Shown piece by piece: positions 36,801 to 48,700 of a DNA stretch of 64,000 nt. The stretch comes from Agelas oroides. Taxonomy: Eukaryota > Porifera > Demospongiae > Agelasida > Agelasidae. The stretch spans positions 3,640,889-3,704,888 of the forward strand of contig OX422196.1 in NCBI GenBank assembly GCA_949130485.1, read 5' to 3'. The notes under the pieces are model-generated. The model did no database searches. It worked only from the letters and a program-made list of their open reading frames with translations, and was not told the origin of the DNA. Made by a program: the position numbers and the translations under genes. Every line of letters starts with the position of its first letter. Position 1 is the first letter of the stretch.

Positions 36801-39673
36801 GCTCGGCTGTCTCTGCCGCATGTCGAGCCCGTTCTCTCCAGCGTCGTAGCCTGTCTTCCTTATCTTGCGATAGTTTTGGTGCTCTTCTGGAAGTATTCAG
36901 AATATCTGTGTTCACTACAACAACTCTAAACCGAGAAATTCTGAATAAACTGAACTATAAAAGTGTCTAGGTCCACACGTGATTTTAGATCACACGTATA
37001 TTGTCCCCACACGGCGAGCGTACGCGTGCATTGGACGTACATACGATACATATAAACATATATCAGAGAAATTCCGCCGTTGAACTCACAAGTGTGGGGC
37101 TCGCTCAATATGCCAGGTATTATGTATGTAGTCATACTTATGATTCATGCCATCTTCAGGGAGTAGTCTGTATATGTAATAATGTTCATTTCCACTGCAG
37201 ATCTCTCTACTCCTCCCGTTGGTAAAGAGTCGGCGGTTGATGATACCAGGGTATGCTGAGCCCCTCCAGGCTGCACCTGACTTCATGCTCTTCCTTACTA
37301 GGAGGTGGGTGTCTGCCACATACCTGACTGCATTTTGTGCATGCGATTTCATCCTCCATCTCCCAGTCACCCCAGCACAGCTAATGGGCCTGGTATTGGC
37401 TGAAACACATCCTGTGCAGTGGGTGACTTCATAACATCTAGGCCTGCCATTTTTCAGAGGGTGTGATTCATTGATTATTCATGCAGGTGTATTACACACT
37501 TGTGCAAAGTTGCGTGTGTATGTATGTACGTATGTGTGTGCCAAGCCCTCACCACCAATGTTTGAGAAAACCTTTTCATTTATCTACCAGAAGATGTGTG
37601 TTGATTATGTTACATAGCACAGACTGCAGTACCATTGGTTGTTGGTCTTTGATACAGCCTATTAATATTGTCTTTTTTCTTGGTTCTGCTATCACCAAAT
37701 TGCCAAATCAAACCATTGTGGGTATATGTGAAATACAGTATAGTAAACATACTTTGTTTATACTACACATCATCATTGTCTGTTGTTGTGACCAGGGCGG
37801 CAGAGAGTGACGGCTTACAGCTTGGTGGTCTCCTGAGCATCCTACGTCAACATTCCTCCCTCCTCCACCTCCCTCCTCTTAGCCCAGAAGAAATCAAACA
37901 GGTACATGAGACTGTGATAGCTGTTACTACTGGTCGTTATTGATGGTGAATCAGAGATTCAGTTCTGGCGAACTACTACCATTCCTTTATTTAAATGGAA
38001 TGGTGACTGTCCTGTAGTTGTGTGTTATTCCTAATGGTACCAGAAGGTCGGAGCCATTCAGTGGTATGCTGTGTGCCTAGCTCCTTCATCAACACTGTCA
38101 TAGGGTAGACTTTTTAGTTAACTAGAGGTGCAGGTCTAGGCAACAACATAGTTAGTATTAGTAGTATTAGAAAATGTAGGTGTAGAGTGCATATATAATA
38201 AAGTCACAAAAAAGTTTGCCAAACGCAAACAAACACATGTAGGGATGAAATCCTCAAAAACCAACCAAACAAGACGGGAACGACACCACAATACTTTTAC
38301 ACCATCCCTACATCTTGTGCCATTTTGCCAAAACTGTGTGTTTGTATTTGTTTTTTAGTTGTGTGTAGAAGAGGGTTGTCTTGTAGATGGAAGGGTGTGG
38401 CGTGGGTGTGTTGTGCATAGTGAGTATGTTGTGTTGTTGATGGTTGCTACTGAGTGTAGCAGGTATGGTCCAAGTTGTGTGTAGAAGGTGTGGAGTGAGT
38501 GAGGAGTGGTGAGTGTGTGTGGTATGTTGGAATGTGCATTATGTTGTTAAGTTTTATGCCTATTTAGCATGATAGATATGGGTTGTCTTGTATACAGGTG
38601 GCTGTGAAGTGAGTAGTGGTAATTTTGTAATGCTTTGTGAAGGATGGGTTATTTTGTGAGATAGTTGAATGGAGTGAAGTACTATGTTTGTTTGTGGTTG
38701 GTGTGGGCTAATAATTACAAATGTAGAGGGTTTTGTGTTGTGTACAGGTGGCAAAATGGCACAAGATGTAGGGATGGTGTAAAAGTATTGTGGTGTCGTT
38801 CCCGTCTTGTTTGGTTGGTTTTTGAGGATTTCATCCCTACATGTGTTTGTTTGCGTTTGGCAAACTTTTTTGTGACTTGTTTCTGTTTTTTTTTTTTTTG
38901 TTGTTGTGTAACCACACCCCAAGTGAAATGACTTGTTATGTAGTTTATTGTTGATGTTGATGGATTTCTGGAGGATGTTAGCTGTTTGCACTTATCCACT
39001 TGACAATGGAATCATGGGTGTAACTGTTGTCTAATTGGGTATGTGCATGTGTGTGTGAGTGGTTGTTCTAAGGCACTGTGGTCTCGGGGTCCTCCCAATA
39101 ACGGGTATGGGAGGACGCCCTCTTGGTCTCGGGGTCCTCCCAATAACGGGTATGGGAAGATGCCCTTTTCTTTTCAGGGTTCTTCCAATAACTAGTAAGA
39201 GAGTACGCCCGGGAAGATGCCCTTTGTTTTTCCGGGTTCTTCCAGTACTTGTTACGGGACGCTTGCCTTTTGCTTTCTTTGTTTCGCAGATAGTTCTGCT
39301 TATCCCGCGCCCGTTTCTTGTGGACGTTACGCATACTGCGTTCCTTGTCAAATCCAGCACAAGTACGTCAACTGCTGTGAATCAATCCATCGTCAAGTTC
39401 TCTACGGAAGTAGAATAACCGCAGCTGCATGCCAACTTCACGTGCTGTAGCTGTTGAACTTCTGTTGACGTAATCGCTATGAATATTCTATTCTAACAAA
39501 ATGGCGTATAGCAGCAAGCATAAGCGTGGGGTTACCTGAGAATCGCCGATTAATTCGACTTCTTTCTTTGAGAACGATGAGTGGTGGGTACAATACCCAG
39601 TAATTTATGCTGATCTTTCGCGTTTGAATCGTTGTAATAGCTTCAGCCGTTGTCGTGCTATCGTGGTGAGCAA

Positions 39674-39704
<31 letters not shown>

Positions 39705-42700
39705 CAGAAGATAGACGATTTGCCTTTTTTAGCGACTTGATGTCAGGTATACTTAGCAATGCTTTCCAGCAAATTTAACGATCGTGTTGCCCATGGAAGC
39801 ACTCGATAATGTCTGATATGGCTCATTGAGGCCGTTGACTTATCTAACGCGGACATTTCGAGCGTGTCATTTGTGCACTTTGAATGTGGCCGCCATTTTT
39901 TTTCGGGGTCATCCCTACATATGGCGTACTACCGTACACCATGATAACTGAAGATGTTGTCATAGTCAGCTTGTTGCACCTGTCTTATACCATGTTCAAT
40001 CACTACACTTCGCCTGTTTAATTTGTTGATTATTGGTCCCAGCTCTACATGTCAGCATGCAAGGAGGCATAACCAGAATGTGAATGAAATTAGTACATAG
40101 CAACATGTGGTACCTAGCTAGTGATTGTATTAGAACTTTGATGACAAAGGGAGTGTGCATGGGACTTGTTGATCTTTGTAGTGTTCTAACTGTACAGACA
40201 TATATTTACTAGTGCTATGTGAAACATTGTGGGGGCGAGCCTGAGCAAGCAAATTATAGATGGGGCTTCTTATTTGTGATCAAACTTGCAGCATGTAATG
40301 CATGAGTTTCACACCTAACTTACAGTTGGTGCAGACCACATTGTTGTTGCCATTGTTCGCAAGGTGGGAGGGTCCAAGTCACTACTGACATCTGTTTGTG
40401 GCTGTTCTGTGTAGATTGTTTAATCGCGTATTTGATCGGATCACCGTGTGTTCGAAGCACTGTGTGCTAACTTCCGTTAATGAAGGGCGGGGCTCATACG
40501 CGCTTTGTGAATCGTTAGATATTCACACATGGACAAAGTAGCCTAGTTCCCGTTCATCGCTTGCAGTATGAAATACGTGTAAAATCTGAGTAAGGCCTGG
40601 GAACGAGGCTATCGACAAAGCGCGTTATGAACCCCGTTGTTAGTGGAAGTTTAGTGGTACGGCGCTTCAGACGTGCGACGGAATAATGTTTGATTTCTAC
40701 ACGGGACTGTCACATTTATACTTGTGGTATATAAATATTATGTGGAAAGAATGGAATCACAGATGGTCTTTACTATATGTACACTTTCATGAAGTAGACT
40801 GCATTACATGTAAGCGTTGAGTGCAATAAATGTTACTTTGCGTTACTGTTACATCGAGGTTTGATAAAGGATAGGATCACATTGAGAGGATCACTTTGAG
40901 AGGATCGGTTTGGGATCAACGAATCAGATTGCAGCAGGCAGGTTTTACGTTGCGACCCGGTAAAATACAACATTAGTTGTTTGTTGAAGTCGAGCATTGG
41001 ATCACTTTGCTTTGTACGATCAGGTCCGGTAAAAGATAAGCTTGTTCTGGTCTTGTGTAGGATCACTGTGAGAGCATCATTTTGAGATCGACGAATCAGG
41101 TTGCAGAAGGTTTTACGTTCAGGTCCAGTAAGAGATGATGTTTTAGTTGTTCAGGTTCAGTATAGGATCAGTTTGCTTCATATGATCAGGTTCGGTAAAA
41201 AGATCAGCTTGTTCTGGTCTAGTGTTTAAGAGGATCACTTGGCGATTAACGGATCAGGTTGCAGCTGCGTTTATGAAGAGGTCCGGTGTAGAAATTCACC
41301 AATCATTTACTCGCTGATGGTAGCTGGAGGGTATAAAACGTGAGTCCAACAGCACAGAAATCGTTGTTGTTTTCTGTGCTGCATGCAGTCGTATTCACTA
41401 TGGCGACGAAAAAGCGTAAGGCCGAGGAAATGAAAGTCGCAGAAGTCTTGCTCCACAGGAGTGTGTGACAATCCATGGTGTTGTCACTGAACTATCACCA
41501 ATCAATCCATGGTGTTGTCACTGAATTATCACCAATCAATCCATGGTGTTGTCACTGAACTATCACCAATCAATCCATGGTGTTGTCACTGAACTATCAC
41601 CAATCAATCCATGGTATTGTCACTGAACTATCACCAATCAATCCATGGTGTTGTCACTGAACTATCACCAATCAATCCATGGTGTTGTCACTGAACTATC
41701 ACCAATCAATCCATGGTGTTGTCACTGAACTATCACCAATCAATCCATGGTATTGTCACTGAACTATCACCAATCAATCCATGGTATTGTCACTGAACTA
41801 TCACCAATCAATCCATGGTATTGTCACTGAACTATCACCAATCAATCCATGGTGTTGTCACTGAACTATCACCAATCAATCCATGGTGTTGTCACTGAAC
41901 TATCACCAATCAATCCATGGTGTTGTCACTGAACTATCACCAATCAATCCATGGTATTGTCACTGAACTATCACCAATCAATCCATGGTGTTGTCACTGA
42001 ACTATCACCAATCAATCCATGGTGTTGTCACTGAACTATCACCAATCAATCCATGGTGTTGTCACTGAACTGTCACCAATCAATCCATGGTGTTGTCACT
42101 GAACTATCACCAATCAATCCATGGTGTTGTCACTGAACTATCACCAATCAATCCATGGTATTGTCACTGAACTATCACCAATCAATCCATGGTGTTGTCA
42201 CTGAACTATCACCAATCAATCCATGGTATTGTCACTGAACTATCACCAATCAATCCATGGTGTTGTCACTGAACTGTCACCAATCAATCCATGGTGTTGT
42301 CACTGAACTATCACCAATCAATCCATGGTGTTGTCACTGAACTATCACCAATCAATCCATGGTGTTGTCACTGAACTGTCACCAATCAATCCATGGTGTT
42401 GTCACTGAACTATCACCAATCAATCCATGGTGTTGTCACTGAACTATCACCAATCAATCCATGGTGTTGTCACTGAACTATCACCAATCAATCCATGGTG
42501 TTGTCACTGAACTATCACCAATCAATCCATGGTATTGTCACTGAACTATCACCAATCAATCCATGGTGTTGTCACTGAACTATCACCAATCAATCCATGG
42601 TATTGTCACTGAACTATCACCAATCAATCCATGGTGTTGTCACTGAACTGTCACCAATCAATCCATGGTGTTGTCACTGAACTATCACCAATCAATCCAT

Positions 42701-45700
42701 GGTGTTGTCACTGAACTATCACCAATCAATCCATGGTATTGTCACTGAACTATCACCAATCAATCCATGGTGTTGTCACTGAACTATCACCAATCAATCC
42801 ATGGTGTTGTCACTGAACTATCACCAATCAATCCATGGTGTTGTCACTGAACTATCACCAATCAATCCATGGTGTTGTCACTGAACTATCACCAATCAAT
42901 CCATGGTGTTGTCACTGAACTATCACCAATCAAATGCAGTAAAAAAAAATGCCAAAGTAAAATACTTTGCTGGAAAACTCACTGACGGGAAGAAGACGAT
43001 GCGGATGGTTTCGTTTCAGCCGCAACTGAGGTCACAATTATAAGCATCACTGGATGCAGCGACGTCGGTGGCACTAAGTGACTGCCAAGTAAAGGAAGGT
43101 GGTTTCCACAAGGGACTGGAGATTGTTGCAGCAAGCAGATCTAAGGTTGTCTCTTCACCAAAGAAATTCAAGTTGCCATGCGATCTCAGTTGTATTGATC
43201 CTGATGCATCGAACGAAGTGCGCATCAAAGAGCTCGAGGACTTGGTGGTTATGCAGTCGGTGACTGTAAATGTGAAAGTGATTCTTGTTGGAATGCCGGA
43301 ACATGTACAAGTCAAAGACAGCTGGCGGGGGTTAACAAAACAAGAATGTGTTGTGGGCAATGCTACTGAGACAATCCGAATTGTCCTTTGGGAGAAAAAA
43401 ATTGGTTGTTTACAGCAAGATCGCTGCTACAAGGTTGCAGATGTGCACGTGAAAGAATTCCAGGGGAAGAAATACCTTTCAGTGCTTGAGAAAGGTACCA
43501 TTCAATATATCGATGATGTAGCTGAAATGGACAGTGATGATGAGCGGCTTACAGCAGCAGCAGTGGTCAAAGGTGTTGTGAAAGCAGTTCTCAGCTGTGA
43601 AGAACATCTAAGCTGTGTAAATTGCAGCTCCAAAATTATCAGAACTGGTTGACTGTGGAAAATGTTTTGCGAAAATGAAAGTATCGACCTGCAACACGAA
43701 CAGCGTCGCCCGGGTGATGTTATAGAGTGAGATAGATGGAAGGACGTATCGAGCTACCATCTTTGACGAAGTGTTGACAGCGATTGTCAAAGACGTACCC
43801 GGAGCCACAGTAAGCAAGAGACTGTTGTGTACACCACTTTACCATTTTACTGTTAAAGGTGATGTTGTGATTTGTGCAAAGCCTGCATAGTGTGCATGTG
43901 TTACAATGCAAGACTGTTGCCATTTCACTTAATCATTGCAGTTTGTTATATCCTGCAAATCATCATTCTACGTTATTAACAGTCTATTTGGAGTGTGTTG
44001 TGGATTCCAAATCATCATTCTACTATCAGTTCTTCTAATCAACCAGATCACTATACTATTTATTGTACTCTGCTTGCCAATCTTGATCACATGTTTAATT
44101 CTATATTTTGCAAATCTTGGGCCTCATCACTTAATATATCATTTTCCATAGTATTTGACTTTGAGACAGTAAACAGCTGGAATGTTTGACAAATTTTGCT
44201 GCTGGAAGAAATGAGATTGTAACTTGAAGTGCTCTTCTACAGAAAAATTCTAACAGCATACGTTTTGATTGTGGTGGGGGTGTGTAGGGCATGCAAAGGG
44301 TGACTGTCACAAGATGTGTGTGTGGAAAAGCCTGATCCGTGCAAGATTATACCCTAAGCCTGTGTTAACCACAGTACTGAGGTCAGGTTGGTTTATTCAT
44401 TAAACAAAGTTATTAGCAGTCTATTTTGAGTGTGTTGTGGATCCCAAAGGTCCAAATTGCACAAAGTATAGGCCTATGAGACAATTAGCAAGTAAATGCA
44501 CATCTATTCACAGCAAAACTGTCTTTTAAATGTGATTTCCGAAGTATAAAAAGTATAAAGAACTACAATGTACAAAATGTTTGATTTAGATTCATGCCAG
44601 CCCTACATGAATCAAGGGAAAAAACCTGAAGCGAGGATGACTGGCAAACCTACCATCACTGTACGTCATCAAATGCTTGAGGTAGTAACCAAGGGCAACG
44701 GGGCAAAGCGCGGAGCAGTGAAGTCCGCAGCCCCAGTAGGGAAGAGAGTTGGGAAAGCCAGTGTAATGTACCCCTCTGAATGAAACTCCTTCAAAAGGGT
44801 ATCACCACGTGGAGGCCAAGCAACTGGCTGCTCACCATTCACTACCTGCTCTACAGTTTCTTGCTCAGTTGCTTGGCGAAGAGCTGCTGGTACAAAACTA
44901 CTGCTCACTTCACTATCATGCTCTTCACTTTGTTCAGCAACAGGTTCAGTACCACCTTCATCATTAGACAAGGTCACAGCAGACAGTCCAGGTAACTCAC
45001 CATTTTCAGGCAGTTGAGCCAAAGCAGCATGATCAAGAGAAATCTCACGAAAGTATGGGTTGTTCTCCATCAACCACTGCGGTGCTTGCAGCACACAAGA
45101 TCGCCTTACTTTGAAGTCCTTGTGTGATCCAGCTGCACCTTCCTTGCGCACAACTACAACATCAAGCTGGCTTGGCATGCGTGGATGTTCTTCACTCGTG
45201 GTCATGCACGCACTGTCTTAGCCGCCTGGCCTGCCTAGCCTCGGGCTGTTCCGCTGTTCTACGCTCGTGGTCGCGTACGCATTGTCTATCTAGCCTGGCC
45301 TGTCTTAGCTTGGCCTGCTCTGATCGCCTTCGCTCCCGATCTCTTTGGCACCGACGCTGCAGTCTGGCAGTAGCCCTTTCCTCTCGCTCCAGGTCCAATC
45401 TCTCTCTTGCACTCAGTAGATCCATCGACGTTGAGTTAGGCAGTGAGGACTCCATTGTGTGAACTTACAATCAGATTTGAATTTTAAAATACACTTGTAC
45501 GTGTACATGTTTTGAAATCACGTGTACGTTAAATTCCAATTTATGGTAAGTGGTCGCAAGCAAACAAGCAAACAAGCATACACACGCACTTCCGCAATGC
45601 AGTCCTGCTAGTGTGGGGCTCGCTCAGACTCGCCCCAGTAAATAGTTATGGCCTAATATGCTTTTTTTATTTGCAGATAATTCAAGCTCATTATCCAAGC

Positions 45701-48700
45701 TTGCAATTGCTGTCTGACAGGATGGTGCAGACCTGTTCATCAGTGGATATACCCCTGAGGTATGTATGTATGTATAGCAAATAATAGTTACATTCCCCAG
45801 ACGGAGCAACATTTGCCCTTCGGGCTCATGCTGTTCTGTCTGGGGAATGTAACTAATTTGTTGGATGTTACCCCTAGCAACCCACTGCCACACCCATTAT
45901 CACCTCCACCCCTTCCACTTCGTGTTATTCAAGTTCAAACATTTGGTTGCTAAGCAACATCCAACAATTAACCATTGAATGCACTGTCACACTCTTCGAT
46001 GAACTCTAATGGAGTCTACATAAAAATGTTATGTAGAGGTGGAGAAAAATTTGACACTTGCCCAAGCGGGATGTTGTAACCTGACCCTTGCTTTCCTAGA
46101 TGATTTATCATCGTGGGGCCAGCCTGAGCGAAGTGCAGTGCTGATTCCACAGCCTGTGTACCAAGAAGTGCATGCCCATACATGAAGCCATGACACGTGA
46201 CCACTAAGCTAGGACGAGAATCTTTGAGCACACAGCCTAGCTAACATTTTTATCTTATTCACTGTCCTTTCTTTAGAGGTACCTTACACTGGGTAAGTCG
46301 CCATGCAGCCATGCATGCTATGGCTACTGAACTGGCAAAATGGTGTGGCCATCGAAATGATAGGCCTTCTAGCAGAAGAATCTCATGCTACCTTTGAATA
46401 GACCAGCTTCTCTGTGATGCTTGAGTCAAAACCCTGCTGCCCTTTGCGTTTTGTGAACAGCATGGCTTGTCAGGTCTATGCACTGCGCTACATAGCATGT
46501 GTACTTACCCTCATGCACAATCATGTACTTAGTAATTACCCCTCATGCGCATTATGTCTTTGGTATGCAAGTGACTGGGACAGACACTATTGGTTGGTTG
46601 GTCAGTTGGTTAGTCAGTCAGTCAGTCAGTCGGTGGATCACATTTTCCCGTAGACCACGCTAGTGTGGGGTTCGCTCAGGCCTGTCCCAACAAACGCATA
46701 CAAACCACCCCCGGATTTATGGCGCCTCAATCTTCCCTAAAGTGGATCCAGGTTCCCCAGTCCCACTAGCCTAGTACCCAGGTTGTTTGTAGGGGAAACG
46801 GCCTGGTAACTTCCACGAGCTCAACCAGATATAACTTCACTGAGATTACAGCTCCTCCTGTACAAGCCATGAATATTGGATAATGCATGTGACATTCAAA
46901 CATAGCCACATGATGATTTGCAATCTGCAAGCGTATTGTTGTTGCCAGCAAGACTCGTTACAGGCTTATATTGAATGTTTGCTGTCTTACTTGCCATCTG
47001 TTAATGCACCGCTTGCAGTAGACTCACTTTTGCTCACCAATGTCGATATACCAGACTAACAGTAAGTACTAACTAGTATCAAACTACTATTCTCAAACAA
47101 GTTCTTGCTTGTAAAGAAAACTGCTTTGTCCGAAGGGGAGCTTAGGACGAGTGGGGGCCTGGAAGTGCGGCGTTATTTGGAGTCATAGCTTTGGCTGCCG
47201 AACTTCGACCACCGTCATTTCCAGTGTCTTTCTCCTGCTGCAGGCAACATTCTCTTGCTTCATCGGGTTTACCTTTACCTGAATTGGCCTTCTTTTGTGT
47301 CGGCTGCCTCCGCAAACAATGTTCAATCCTCTTGTTTCTTCTCCGTATCTCTGGTGGGCCAGAACAGACTGTGAAAAACCAGTAGCCAAACAACACACAT
47401 TCCACATTGCACCCTATAGCCTGAGGTTTCTTGGAGCGGGAAGGCCCACTCAGACTAAGTTGCCATAAAACGATTGAACACAAGAGCACCAGAAGTGCGT
47501 GTCTCTGCATATGCTGCTGGCTCAGACTCATCCCATTTGCTTTTGTTTTGGAGAATATTTCTCTGTTTGACTAATAGCCAGTATTGTGCAATGTCATGTT
47601 GTTTGTTTCAAGTGGTGTTTATTCTACAGGTGTCTGCTGAAGCTGTGTGAGAGAGTGTCTCCTCAGGTGTACAATGGACGAATATCTTCAGTGGAAGACC
47701 TGATGCTTGAGGTATACTGGCACCACTGTCAGGCCATTAAATTTCCACCTCTGACTTTTTGTAAAGCAGAAGTGGAGATCTGGTACATAGCATTACACGA
47801 GTTACACCAGTGTCTGCTTAGACAAAGTGGGATTAACTGAGGCACAAGAGAAGTTGCAGAAATGCAGTAGAGCAGCTTTGTAACATTTTATAGAACTATC
47901 TTGGGCCTGCATGGTAAGAAGTAGAATGTAGAGAACGAACTAACAGGATATTTATTTTTATTTTTTGTCTATATATGTACATACATTTGTTGCTTTTTGC
48001 TTCGTTTTCATTAGCTTTTGTCCACTTTATTTTGCCCCACTCCTGCTTTATATGTATGTAGATAGGGATGTCACTCATGTGATGAACTCCACCATGCTCT
48101 CCCCTGCCCTTACTATGAGCAGTGAAATGCTAGTGGTGGGAATTCCATTGGAATGCGGCTAGAGTCATAGTCAGTACAATTTGACCAGTGTATTTCACCA
48201 GTAGCACTGAACGTTGTTCAAGGTCAAGATACATAGGGCTTCTTATAATGAATTTGTTTTGAGAAGGAGAAATCAGAAGAATTCACTGGGGTTGCCTGTA
48301 AGGAATCATTTTGTGTCTGATGAAATTATTACAAATATTAAGATTTGGATAAAACTTTCAAGTACCGTAGTCTCGCGAAAGAGTAGCTAATGCGGTGTGC
48401 ACCATGAGCTACACCATGCTCACGGTGACAAGGTGACGTTCAGAGTGTTGTGTCCCATCAGGACTCGACTTCGAAGCCGCTGGTGATTACTGCAGGAGTA
48501 TATATATAACTAGGGCTAAACTAACTGTGTGTGAGCTCACGAGGTGGGTGTATTTTAAATATCACAACTCTCAAAAATATGCCCACCCCCCCTCTTTGAG
48601 GAGCCACTTAAGTTCATTGCCCATGGGCATATTTTCCGGAGATCATACTGAGCTAGCAAACTGGTCTTGCCAAGTAGTTTAGTTGGTTTCTTTGTGCTTG

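Noticed and set aside
39031..39360. Gly/Arg/Pro-rich protein in a second minus-strand frame
   Set aside because: The overlapping frame at 39068-39334 carries the recognisable YW-x-NPEKKRAS repeat; this one is its shadow.
41469..42930. CRISPR-like array of 34-bp repeats
   Set aside because: Units are contiguous with no spacers, and the DNA is eukaryotic; it is a minisatellite.
46279..46292. A 14-bp midasin micro-exon (acceptor TTTAGAG, donor GTAAGT)
   Set aside because: Including it (14 or 16 nt) destroys the frame of the next exon, whereas joining 45759 directly to 47630 keeps phase and matches the family.
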